64,000 nt of DNA from Paenibacillus sp. SC116 (lineage in GTDB: Bacteria > Bacillota > Bacilli > Paenibacillales > Paenibacillaceae), in NCBI RefSeq assembly GCF_024733555.1, contig NZ_JANIOF010000006.1, forward strand, positions 124,001-188,000, in the 5' to 3' direction. Below the pieces are notes generated by a model that was given only the letters and a program-made list of their open reading frames with translations, did no database searches and was not told the DNA's origin. Both the position numbers and the translations under genes were made by a program. Positions 46,276 to 53,416 of this stretch are shown piece after piece; the first letter of the stretch is position 1, and each line of letters begins with the position of its first letter.

Positions 46276-47697
46276 TTGTCACGACTATCTCAGCAACTTA
46301 AACGTGCTGGTCAAAAGAAGCGTAATCGTAAGTTGCGTAGTACACCATTAAAACACGCTAATCACAGACTGAGACTTGCCAATGAACACTATAAAAAAGG
46401 ATATGATGCGGGCTACCAAATGGGCATTGCTTCAGGAAGGGAGCAATTTGATCATCATATAGAGGGAACTAGCATCATTATTCCGACTTACAACAAGTTA
46501 AACATGCTCGAGCAATGTATTGCTAGCATTCAGCAGTATACATCGGAGGCGCACGAAATTATTGTAGTGGACGATGCGTCAACGGATGGGACAGCTGCTT
46601 ATTTACGCAAGATGGCAGGACAGATTCGCTATCACATTCATGATAAGAATTACGGGTTTGCAGGATCGATTAATACTGGTTTGAAAATGGCAAAAGGCAA
46701 AACAATATGTTTGTTAAACAACGACATTATCGTTACGACGAATTGGCTGGGTAATTTATTGCACTGTTTAGAAAGCGATCCTGCGATTGGCATGGTTGGT
46801 CCCGTCACCAATTATATTAGTGGCGAACAACAAATTGAGGTTTCGTACAGCACGAATCAAGAAATGCAGCAGTTTGCAAGACAGTACAATGAGCAGGATT
46901 CGAGCAAATGGAAAATCGTTGAGCGAATAGTTGGCTTCTGCATGCTGTTCCATAAAACATTTTTTGAACAGATCGGCTACTTAGATGAAGGGTATAAGAT
47001 TGGGAACTTTGAGGATGAAGATTTCGTCATTCGTACACGTTTGGCAGGTCGCAAGCTAGCGATTGCTGGCGATTGCTTCATTCATCATTTTGGCAGCCAA
47101 AGTATGAAAGAGCTTGGCGGGCGACTGCAAGACATTTATAAACAAAATGAAGCTTTTTATCAGCAGAAATGGAGCAACCCCTACGAGTGGGTTCAGCGAG
47201 TTATGAGATGGCTCGAGTCTAAATCCATATCTGTGTCAACAGAAAACGAGGTGAAGGCAGAATCACCCCTGCGAGCGATTTCCTTCTATCCGACACATGT
47301 TGCGGTTACGGGATTGAATGGAACGGTTTTCTGGGTGGAACAGGGCATAAAGCATCCTATTCGAGGTGCTTATCCATTTCCTAGTGTTAAGTTGTCTCAA
47401 ATTGAACTATTGTCATGGCCGACAGGTTCGGATATAGAAGCGGACATAGCGGCAGAGAAGTGGCGGAAAACGACGAAACAAGATGGTTCTATACCTGACG
47501 GGGGCGTTTTTGTTACAGAGCGTGGTCATTGGTTTCAGCGAGATGGTATTACATGTCGTGCTTTTATAAGTGAATATGCGCTTAAGCATTGGAAACTGAG
47601 TGAACGGGTAATGTCAGGATCAGAGGCCGAGAAGTTGTTGTGGGAAGAGGGATTGCCGATTATGGCTGCTCCGCTCCTCGTTAACAGTAACTTGTGA
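46276..47697 (+). CDS. GT2 glycosyltransferase with unassigned C-terminal domain
   Basis: 473 residues. Order: basic stretch (1-45), KKGYDAGYQMGIASG aromatic-Gly helix, GT2 domain (about 60-310: SIIIPTYNKLN, VVDDASTDGT, LNNDI, GPVTNYISGEQQ, GYLDEGYKIGNFEDED, HHFGSQSMKELGG), then about 150 residues with W-V-E-Q-G and HWFQRDGITCRAF that I do not recognise. That last part has repeated Gly-Trp/Gly-His-Trp features like a small carbohydrate-binding unit. Start: GGAGGTGG fits TTG 46276; ATG 46261 lies before this site and lacks one of its own. Last gene of the operon. Confidence 0.83.
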   Translation: MSRLSQQLKRAGQKKRNRKLRSTPLKHANHRLRLANEHYKKGYDAGYQMGIASGREQFDHHIEGTSIIIPTYNKLNMLEQCIASIQQYTSEAHEIIVVDDASTDGTAAYLRKMAGQIRYHIHDKNYGFAGSINTGLKMAKGKTICLLNNDIIVTTNWLGNLLHCLESDPAIGMVGPVTNYISGEQQIEVSYSTNQEMQQFARQYNEQDSSKWKIVERIVGFCMLFHKTFFEQIGYLDEGYKIGNFEDEDFVIRTRLAGRKLAIAGDCFIHHFGSQSMKELGGRLQDIYKQNEAFYQQKWSNPYEWVQRVMRWLESKSISVSTENEVKAESPLRAISFYPTHVAVTGLNGTVFWVEQGIKHPIRGAYPFPSVKLSQIELLSWPTGSDIEADIAAEKWRKTTKQDGSIPDGGVFVTERGHWFQRDGITCRAFISEYALKHWKLSERVMSGSEAEKLLWEEGLPIMAAPLLVNSNL

Positions 47698-47706
47698 GCG
47701 GTATAA

Positions 47707-47763
47707 AATCGACTTGGGCATGCAGGCTATAGTGGAATTTCGATGTCTGCATGCTGGTCGATT
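47707..47763 (+). terminator. Long hairpin, probable operon terminator
   Basis: AATCGAC/GTCGATT and GCATGCAG/CTGCATGC pair around a small internal loop, followed by an AT-rich stretch with TTTTATATA. A CATAnnnTA-like box (47829-47837) lies downstream and may start the next transcript, though no convincing -35 was found. Confidence 0.55.
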
Positions 47764-47916
47764 AATAATCATTTTATATACAGTAGCAATTGATAGGCTG
47801 ATGACGGTGAGCTTTAGCTCATGAGCGGCATATCGTATATCAATCTAGAACGAAATAGAGGGCAGCGAGCTCTATTTCATGCTAAAGGGACCATCGAATG
47901 AACGGAGGTATTCCCG

Positions 47917-48210
47917 ATGAAGCCTGAAGATAAGGTGAATGAAATCATTGTCCATATGGCACACACGCATAATCAGATGGCAAAAATTTTGCAGGCAAAG
48001 CGTCAGGTTGCCGTTAGAATGTCACAGCTTGTTCATGCTGTTCCGGATGAACTTCCTCAAATCGAGCATGTATCTGAGGTTAAGATGCAATCAGGACAAG
48101 TTACGCGCTGCCTTATCGATTATATGGTAAGCATTGCTGAGCTGGAAGAAGCGATGGCTGATCAATTGAAGCTGGTGTTGAAGGACCTGCATGAGCCCGA
48201 AGAGGAATAA
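47917..48210 (+). CDS. Small helical protein of unknown function (cluster member 1)
   Basis: 97 residues, almost entirely predicted helix with heptad-like hydrophobic spacing (IIVHMAHTHNQMAKIL, CLIDYMVSIAELEEAM, LKLVLKDLHEPEEE), acidic at the end. No recognised domain or catalytic residue. ACGGAGG before ATG 47917. It is first of three consecutive small helical genes between the sugar operon and the CgeB genes, so a structural or adaptor role in the same surface assembly is possible. Confidence 0.65.
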   Translation: MKPEDKVNEIIVHMAHTHNQMAKILQAKRQVAVRMSQLVHAVPDELPQIEHVSEVKMQSGQVTRCLIDYMVSIAELEEAMADQLKLVLKDLHEPEEE

Positions 48211-48253
48211 AAAAGTAGTTTTCCTTTTTCATGAGCAGTAAGGAGGGATTCAT

Positions 48254-48601
48254 TTGGATCGTGAACATGCCAACATTCGAATTTTGGAATCTATGGCGGA
48301 CATGCAATGGAATATTGCGATTATACTGGAAGCTAAAACATTGGAAGCAGAGAAAGTGCGCAATTGGCTGCTGAATCACATGATTGCGAGTGACAGTGCG
48401 GATGCTTATGAACAAACGAAAGATGCGTTAGATGTCCATACTCAAGTTATAGAGGTTATTGCTGGACTAACAAGATTGCAGCAAAGTTTGAACCGTAATC
48501 TGCAAACGATTCTTGATCCTGATGCACAGGATGAACAAGGGGCGGGTCATGCGAATAGCGGTGCATTTAAAGGTCAACTTGATCTGGAAGAAATGGCATG
48601 A
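48254..48601 (+). CDS. Small helical protein of unknown function (cluster member 2)
   Basis: 115 residues. Helical hairpin-like pattern (ILESMADMQWNIAIILEAKTLE and VIEVIAGLTRLQQSLNRNL), then a Gly/Asp-rich flexible C-terminus. It starts at TTG 48254 with AAGGAGGGA, and its stop overlaps the next start as ATGA, so it is co-translated with member 3. Shares with members 1 and 3 the size and the helix-loop-helix spacing, but no clear residue identity. Confidence 0.62.
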   Translation: MDREHANIRILESMADMQWNIAIILEAKTLEAEKVRNWLLNHMIASDSADAYEQTKDALDVHTQVIEVIAGLTRLQQSLNRNLQTILDPDAQDEQGAGHANSGAFKGQLDLEEMA

Positions 48602-48834
48602 CGCAGCTTTACAAGCAAGCGTCAAATCAAGTCACAGAGCATGCAGTGAAGTTAAAAGAACAACGATCTGTCATCGATGATCTTCGTCGCAACTATCGAT
48701 CAGAACGAGCAATCGTAGCTCAGCTTCATCTGCTGGGGGCGATTGAACGGAGTCAAGCTGCAATAAGCTCACTTCTGGAACGGTTTTCCCCCCACATTGA
48801 GCACTTATCCACGTGCAAAAAGGAGAAAACATAA
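48598..48834 (+). CDS. Small helical protein of unknown function (cluster member 3)
   Basis: 78 residues. One long amphipathic helix (QVTEHAVKLKEQRSVIDDLR) and a second (VAQLHLLGAIERSQAAISSL), with a basic end. No domain recognised. Start ATG 48598 overlaps the upstream stop; no independent ribosome binding site is obvious, consistent with coupled translation and a fixed ratio to member 2. Confidence 0.58.
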   Translation: MTQLYKQASNQVTEHAVKLKEQRSVIDDLRRNYRSERAIVAQLHLLGAIERSQAAISSLLERFSPHIEHLSTCKKEKT

Positions 48835-48861
48835 TTCTATATGCAGGGAGGGATGGAATAG

Positions 48862-49164
48862 ATGAAGAAACGAGCGAAGAAAAAACGAACGGATTTGCCA
48901 CGGCGGAAAGCGCGTATTCGGCGCCAATCGACAAAGCAAAGTAACAAAAAAACCAAACCTGCCCCTGAGAAAAAGACAATAGAACGGCGTCTATCCAAGA
49001 AGCGTGTACGGACAACGAATTCCAAATTATCGGCCAAATCTAAGAAGCGAGTAAATCACGCCTATGATAAAAGCTACAATGAAGCATTCAATCAAGGCTT
49101 TAACGAAGGATTTGCAAAAGGTTTCGAAGATGGACACCATATCGTATATAGCCAGCAGGCTTAA
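48862..49164 (+). CDS. Very basic 100-aa protein with aromatic-Gly period-4 helix
   Basis: Residues 1-65 are Lys/Arg-rich (KKRAKKKRTDLPRRKARIRR); residues 66-92 form the clearest copy of the motif AYDKSYNEAFNQGFNEGF continuing AKGFEDG, one aromatic then Gly every four residues; it ends HHIVYSQQA. No enzyme domain: it is just a tail plus a helix, the two parts that other cluster enzymes carry at their N-termini. I infer a free-standing docking or scaffold unit. AGGGAGGGATGG before ATG 48862. Confidence 0.68.
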   Translation: MKKRAKKKRTDLPRRKARIRRQSTKQSNKKTKPAPEKKTIERRLSKKRVRTTNSKLSAKSKKRVNHAYDKSYNEAFNQGFNEGFAKGFEDGHHIVYSQQA

Positions 49165-49172
49165 TACAAGGT

Positions 49173-49195
49173 TTGATACAACTTTCATGTATCAA
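49173..49195. promoter_or_regulatory. Perfect 8-bp inverted repeat upstream of the CgeB-like gene
   Basis: TTGATACA-ACTTTCA-TGTATCAA, 40 bp before the start codon, with no T-run. It may be an operator or an mRNA hairpin. Confidence 0.35.
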
Positions 49196-49234
49196 GATAC
49201 GGAATGATTATATGTCTGAATCTCAGGTGATGCC

Positions 49235-50377
49235 ATGCAGCAAGTTAGACAGAAAGAACGTGCAAAAGGACGACGGGACGGCTTCTCCTCAGGATATAAG
49301 CATGGTTATCGCCTTGGTACGGCTGAAGCTGTCGTGTCACAAATTCCAATGATGCCGACAAATCCGTCGCCGATGCGAATTCTATATATTCCACAAGGAT
49401 TTGAAGCGATTGACCACGGATGCAGCATTGCTTTGAGTAAAATGAGCAGTGCATATGCGGAGGCACATCCTTCTCGACTTGTAGATGAAGCGCAGCGTTT
49501 TAAGCCAGATCTCATTGTCGTTCTGAATGCCCTCCATGTGTTTCCTCAAGAACACCCCGAACATATCATATGGGCGAAGCAGCAAGGTATCAGGACTGCA
49601 ATATGGTTTGTAGATGATCCTTACTTCACTCAAGATACAGCGGTGCTAGCTCCGTATTATGACTTCGTGTTCACCCATGAACAGAAATGTATTCCCTTCT
49701 ATAAGCAGTTAGGCTGCCGGCATGTTTATCATCTTCCTCTAGCGGCAGCAACAGAACGTTTCCGTCCCGTTAGATCAGAACATCGTTATTGCCATGATAT
49801 TTGCTTTATTGGCAACGGCTTTTGGAATCGAGTAGCGTTTTTCGACAGTTATGCGGAGCAGCTTATGAAATACGATATTTGTATTGCCGGAGGCTATTGG
49901 GATCGGATGGTAACGCATGCTCGGTGGGGAGATCGGCTCCGTTCAGGATGGGTTCCTTTAGAGGAAAGTGTTTATTATTACAATTCATCTAAAATTATCC
50001 TAAATATTCACCGTCCACATGAACAAGGGGCTGACAATCGAAATACATTTGACCTGCCAGCACAGTCGATTAATCCCCGTACCTATGAAATTGCTGCATG
50101 TGGTGCGTTCCAACTTACCGATATCCGGAGCGATCTGACCCAAATGTATACGCCCGGTTGGGATATAGAGACCTTCCAGACAGGCGAAGAACTTATGCAA
50201 AAAATTGAATATTACTTAACTCATGAAGAAGAGAGAATGCGTATCGCGATGCGTTCCCTTCAGACCACATTTATGCGCCATACGTTTGAGCATCGGGTGC
50301 GTCACATGCTGGATGTTATAGAGAGGGGCTACTCGGTATCAACAGTAGCTTTATTAAACGGTCAAAGCATGCAGTGA
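49235..50377 (+). CDS. CgeB-like spore maturation glycosyltransferase (1)
   Basis: 380 residues. N-terminal GRRDGFSSGYKHGYRLG (period-4 aromatic-Gly helix, about 13-30), then a GT-B-like fold: MRILYIPQGF, WFVDDPYF, FTHEQKCIPFYKQLGC, CFIGNGFWNR, YYYNSSKIILNIHR and INPRTYEIAACGAFQLTD. The last block is the hallmark of the CgeB / Glyco_trans_1_2 family, whose Bacillus member sits in the sigma-K/GerE-controlled cge operon that matures the outer spore surface. Sugar and acceptor unknown. Start ATG 49235 with AGGTGA upstream. Tandem paralogue of the next gene. Confidence 0.88.
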   Translation: MQQVRQKERAKGRRDGFSSGYKHGYRLGTAEAVVSQIPMMPTNPSPMRILYIPQGFEAIDHGCSIALSKMSSAYAEAHPSRLVDEAQRFKPDLIVVLNALHVFPQEHPEHIIWAKQQGIRTAIWFVDDPYFTQDTAVLAPYYDFVFTHEQKCIPFYKQLGCRHVYHLPLAAATERFRPVRSEHRYCHDICFIGNGFWNRVAFFDSYAEQLMKYDICIAGGYWDRMVTHARWGDRLRSGWVPLEESVYYYNSSKIILNIHRPHEQGADNRNTFDLPAQSINPRTYEIAACGAFQLTDIRSDLTQMYTPGWDIETFQTGEELMQKIEYYLTHEEERMRIAMRSLQTTFMRHTFEHRVRHMLDVIERGYSVSTVALLNGQSMQ

Positions 50378-50389
50378 AGGAGGAATAGA

Positions 50390-51550
50390 ATGACTGGTGC
50401 AACAGCGAAAAAAGGCATAGTCACGCAATCCCGGCCAACATTGCTGCATCAGGTGCAGTCAGCTAGCCATAAAGGAGCGCGTGTAGGACACGAACGAGGC
50501 TACGGAGAAGGTTACTTTCGTGGAAGAGCGCAAGCACTTGTGCATACACTTACCGAACATGCTCCTCAGCGCCAATTACGTATTATTTACGTATCATCAG
50601 GCAAAGGCTTCCCTTATTCGCCGCTTGATGAAGCTGTTGTATCAACTTTGCAATCGATGGCAATAGAAGTACGGGTATCAGGGCCAAAAGATCCGATATC
50701 TGTAAGCGCCGTTGAATATCGAGCAGATCTGGTTCTCGTTCTAGATGGCATGGATTTTCCTGCTGAGCAGTTGATTGAGCTGAAGTCTCTTGCTATCCGT
50801 ACAGCTCTATGGATAACGGATGATCCTTATTATACAGATCGGATGACAGCAGTTGCTCCGCATTATGATTATATTTTCACCTTAGAATCTACTGCTATTG
50901 AGTACTATCAGTCTTTAGGATGCCGGCAGGTACATCATTTGCCTTTTGCTGCTTTTCCTGAACATTTCACACCTAGGGCATCACCAGCCCCATTTCAGCA
51001 TGACCTTTGTTTTATAGGCTCTGGTTATTGGAACCGAATTCACTTCTTTGAGCCGATTATGGATCGCCTTATGAAATACAATACCCATTTCTCAGGATTA
51101 TGGTGGGATCGGCTTCCTCAATATAAGCGGTATAAGTCATCGATTAAACTTGATCTTTGGATGGGACCGAAAGAAACAGCGGAATTTTATAATAGTAGTA
51201 AAGTTATAATAAATATGCATAGAGATCATGATGACCCGACTGTAAACCAAAATTCTAATCAAATTAGAGCAACATCGCCTAATCCACGCACATTTGAAAT
51301 TAACGGGTGCGGGGCTCTGCAGTTGACAGATGCTCGGAGTGATCTAGCTAGTTTTTATGTGCCAGGGGTTGAACTTGTTACGTATGAAACACCCATCGAT
51401 TTGCTGGAGAAAGCGGTCTACTATTTAACTCACGAAGAGGAACGTAGAGAGATTGCCCTGCGCGGATTAGCACGGACGTTGAAAGATCATAGCTATGTGA
51501 GACGTATTCAGCAGCTATTGAGCATTATATTCGATCGTCAAGCGAAGTGA
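50390..51550 (+). CDS. CgeB-like spore maturation glycosyltransferase (2)
   Basis: 386 residues. Same architecture as its neighbour: N-terminal GHERGYGEGYFRGRAQA (aromatic-Gly helix, about 26-44), LRIIYVSSGKGFPYSPLDEA, WITDDPYYTDRM, FTLESTAIEYYQSLGC, CFIGSGYWNR, EFYNSSKVIINMHRDHDD, SPNPRTFEINGCGALQLTDARSD. Clearly duplicated from, or with, the gene 12 bp upstream; identity is moderate, so the pair may use different acceptors or sugars. AGGAGGAATAGA before ATG 50390. Last recognised enzyme of the spore-surface block. Confidence 0.88.
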   Translation: MTGATAKKGIVTQSRPTLLHQVQSASHKGARVGHERGYGEGYFRGRAQALVHTLTEHAPQRQLRIIYVSSGKGFPYSPLDEAVVSTLQSMAIEVRVSGPKDPISVSAVEYRADLVLVLDGMDFPAEQLIELKSLAIRTALWITDDPYYTDRMTAVAPHYDYIFTLESTAIEYYQSLGCRQVHHLPFAAFPEHFTPRASPAPFQHDLCFIGSGYWNRIHFFEPIMDRLMKYNTHFSGLWWDRLPQYKRYKSSIKLDLWMGPKETAEFYNSSKVIINMHRDHDDPTVNQNSNQIRATSPNPRTFEINGCGALQLTDARSDLASFYVPGVELVTYETPIDLLEKAVYYLTHEEERREIALRGLARTLKDHSYVRRIQQLLSIIFDRQAK

Positions 51551-51562
51551 GGAGAATTTTCC

Positions 51563-51730
51563 GTGTGGAGCTTGTTTTTTGCCCTCGGCCTAGAACGATT
51601 AGGTGGGGGTATTTTTGCTGTCCATTCAATAAGCGGGCACTATTGTAGAACATGGGAAAAGGTGTTTGTTTCCAGATGGGAGGTCTATTTTGAAGAATGG
51701 ATGATTATCGGCAGTAATTTACGATTTTAA
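51563..51730 (+). CDS. Possible small protein after the CgeB pair (55 aa)
   Basis: GTG 51563 follows GAGGAG with eight-base spacing and begins 12 bp after the CgeB stop. The 55 codons encode a partly hydrophobic N-terminus (VWSLFFALGLERLGGG) and an aromatic-rich end. No family recognised. The ribosome binding site and tight spacing are the only support; it could be chance. Confidence 0.3.
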   Translation: MWSLFFALGLERLGGGIFAVHSISGHYCRTWEKVFVSRWEVYFEEWMIIGSNLRF

Positions 51731-51979
51731 GAGGATTGGTGGCCAAGAAAGCGTTATTATATGGCTCATTTGCTGATTATCTCTTTCTAGCTTTCATTTT
51801 CGTTAAGAATAGCGAAAGCGTGAGATTGAGCGAGTAAATGATATGAAAATAAAAGATTGAAATGGTTTATATGACTGCCATAAATAGGGATTGTCTAAAA
51901 TGAGCGCTGTGATTCATTTACAGTCTCAGAGCAGAGGAGTAAGATTCAGTTCAGCAATAGCAACTACATTCCGTAGCGT
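51731..51979. other. AT-rich intergenic region before the first riboswitch
   Basis: No gene or clear hairpin recognised. It should contain the promoter for the riboswitch-led transcript. Confidence 0.4.
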
Positions 51980-52200
51980 CTGTAATCGCTGAGTTCCGCA
52001 TAAGGTGCGGAAGCGGGGGAACCAAATGCAAACGACTGCCTGTCTGAGGTTGAGAGGTGCAGGTAATCGTTTGTGGGGGTGAATCCAGATCTCGGTACAC
52101 AGTTCCAGCTTATCGCTGAAATTGGTGCAAAGAACTGGTAGGGCAACTCTTCGAGCCCGAATCCGACAGCTAACCTCGTAAGCGTCCGAGGAGAGGCGTG
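51980..52200 (+). ncRNA. c-di-AMP riboswitch (ydaO/yuaA type), copy 1
   Basis: Contains the conserved ydaO blocks in order: GGGGGAACCAA, GGGGGTGAATCC, TAGGGCAACTC, CCGAATCCGACAGCTAACC and TCGTAAGC. Known function: c-di-AMP binding turns expression off, usually of K+ uptake or cell-wall genes. The downstream gene is RCK-like. No T-run terminator follows. Instead 52201-52211 can pair with 52265-52275, covering the start of the AGGAGG, so control is probably translational. Confidence 0.88.
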
Positions 52201-52275
52201 CCTGAATACCGTTATGTATACTGGCGCATTTCGAATTGCCTCACACCCGAAATGGATCGTTGTACGGATTTCAGG
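52201..52275 (+). promoter_or_regulatory. Candidate ribosome-binding-site sequestering stem
   Basis: CCTGAATACCG (52201-52211) and CGGATTTCAGG (52265-52275) pair at 9 of 11 positions. The right arm ends inside TCAGGAGG, the ribosome binding site of the RCK-like gene. Confidence 0.4.
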
Positions 52276-52288
52276 AGGAATGAACAAG

Positions 52289-52723
52289 ATGCATATTGAG
52301 GGACGCATGGTTACTGTATTTGCTCCCAATGCGATGGGCATTGATTTTTTGAAGCAGCTTCGAGGGGCAAATGTATCCGTCGCAGCGATATCGAACAATG
52401 CTCGTCTAACAGCAAGCATGGAGAGATTAGGTGTGAAGCATATTTGCAACGTGAAAACAACATCGCAAAGGAAGACAATGGCGTTGCCTCCTGTAGCTGT
52501 GGGGCGCATGTATGTATTTGAACAAAGCTTCGCTCTTACTTGCCGCTTGTTGCAGCAGTGCCGTCCTTGGACAGATGAAATGATTACGGTCATTACGAGA
52601 CAAGATTATCCGAAGTCGATTTATCGGATGTTAGGTGCAGACATGGTCATCTATACGCAGTCAGACCAAGTGTCCTTTCTATTGAGTGATTTATTAAGTC
52701 AAGACAGCCATCAGCCTGCTTGA
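52289..52723 (+). CDS. Small RCK/TrkA-N-like protein under c-di-AMP control
   Basis: 144 residues, soluble, with a Rossmann-like beta-alpha pattern: MVTVFAPNAMGIDFLKQLRG, VSVAAISNNARLTASMERLG, HICNV, then ITVITRQDYPKSIYRMLGAD and VIYTQSDQVSFLLSDLL. The second half resembles the N-domain of K+ channel regulators such as KtrA/TrkA, but the glycine-rich nucleotide loop G-x-G-x-x-G is not present and there is no C-terminal RCK-C domain. Likely an accessory K+ regulator; exact role unknown. Start: AGGAGG leaves one base to ATG 52280 and ten to ATG 52289; the latter is preferred. It lies between two c-di-AMP riboswitches. Confidence 0.6.
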   Translation: MHIEGRMVTVFAPNAMGIDFLKQLRGANVSVAAISNNARLTASMERLGVKHICNVKTTSQRKTMALPPVAVGRMYVFEQSFALTCRLLQQCRPWTDEMITVITRQDYPKSIYRMLGADMVIYTQSDQVSFLLSDLLSQDSHQPA

Positions 52724-52794
52724 ACGTTTCAATCGTTCATAGCTGTGACACATACGGCACAGGTGATGATCGAAATACAATCAGATAGCTTTGG

Positions 52795-52985
52795 GCTTTG
52801 CTCATCGCTGAGTCCCTTTAAAAGGGAACGGGGGAACCAATCGACATGCACTGCATGTCTGGGGTGAGTCCAGATAACGACTCGGCTTCCATCACACAGA
52901 TGGATCGTCGAATCAACATCTGGTAGGGCGACTCTTGCGTCCGAATCCGTCAGCTAACCTCGTAAGCGTCCGTAGAGGCAGCCTT
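52795..52985 (+). ncRNA. c-di-AMP riboswitch (ydaO/yuaA type), copy 2, upstream of kdp
   Basis: Same ordered blocks as copy 1: CGGGGGAACCAAT, TGGGGTGAGTCCAG, GGTAGGGCGACTC, CCGAATCCGTCAGCTAACC and TCGTAAGCG. Followed 45 bp later by a strong intrinsic terminator, so high c-di-AMP should stop transcription before kdpFABC. The two copies differ in the variable stems, so this is an old duplication. Confidence 0.92.
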
Positions 52986-53030
52986 ATTTCGTCGTGGATC
53001 GATGCACGGTTTCTATAACTGTGTTTATTT

Positions 53031-53070
53031 GGCCACGCGGAAAGGGGACCTCCTTCCGCGTGGCCTTTTT
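53031..53070 (+). terminator. Riboswitch-controlled terminator before kdpFABC
   Basis: GGCCACGCGGAAAGG pairs with CCTTCCGCGTGGCC, then TTTTT. It lies between the second c-di-AMP aptamer and the first reading frame. Confidence 0.9.
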
Positions 53071-53159
53071 GCGTCCCGACAAGTCAGTATGCTTGCCGGC
53101 AAGAGCGAAAAATCAAGAAAGCGCAACAGCATCTGACTAGACAAAGGGAGGAATGGTAC

Positions 53160-53252
53160 ATGTTTGATGCGGTGATGTGTATTTTACTGTTGATGTTAGG
53201 CATTGCAGCATATGTCGTCATACATTGGTGCTCGCAAGAAATCGATAGATGA
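53160..53252 (+). CDS. 30-aa membrane peptide before kdpF
   Basis: ATG 53160 is preceded by AAAGGGAGG at good spacing. The peptide MFDAVMCILLLMLGIAAYVV followed by IHWCSQEIDR has one membrane helix and a polar C-terminus. It is 10 bp upstream of kdpF and similar to it in size and topology but not in sequence (no K-P-E end). Too short for standard ORF calling. It could be a second KdpF-like stabilising subunit or a leader peptide of the operon. Confidence 0.5.
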   Translation: MFDAVMCILLLMLGIAAYVVIHWCSQEIDR

Positions 53253-53262
53253 GGTGATTAAA

Positions 53263-53343
53263 ATGATGATCGCGCTGGGCGTTGTGGTTGCAGCACTATT
53301 TCTATACTTAGCATACGCGTTAGTTAAACCTGAGAAGTTCTAG
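53263..53343 (+). CDS. kdpF: KdpF, small subunit of the K+-transporting ATPase
   Basis: 26 residues: MMIALGVVVAALFLYLAYAL then VKPEKF. One membrane helix with the L-x-x-A-L-x-x-P-E-x-F end typical of KdpF, which stabilises the KdpABC complex. GAGGTGAT precedes the start. Followed by kdpA after 73 bp. Confidence 0.85.
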   Translation: MMIALGVVVAALFLYLAYALVKPEKF

Positions 53344-53416
53344 TCGAGAAGTACATGAGCAAATTGCGAATTTGAATGATCGAAGCGGGGTTAAATCTAG
53401 AGAGGTGGAACGAGAG

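Noticed and set aside
51964-52593. 209-codon minus-strand frame across the first riboswitch and the RCK-like gene.
   Set aside because: Covers a conserved c-di-AMP aptamer on the plus strand and part of a plus-strand gene with a good ribosome binding site; no family similarity.
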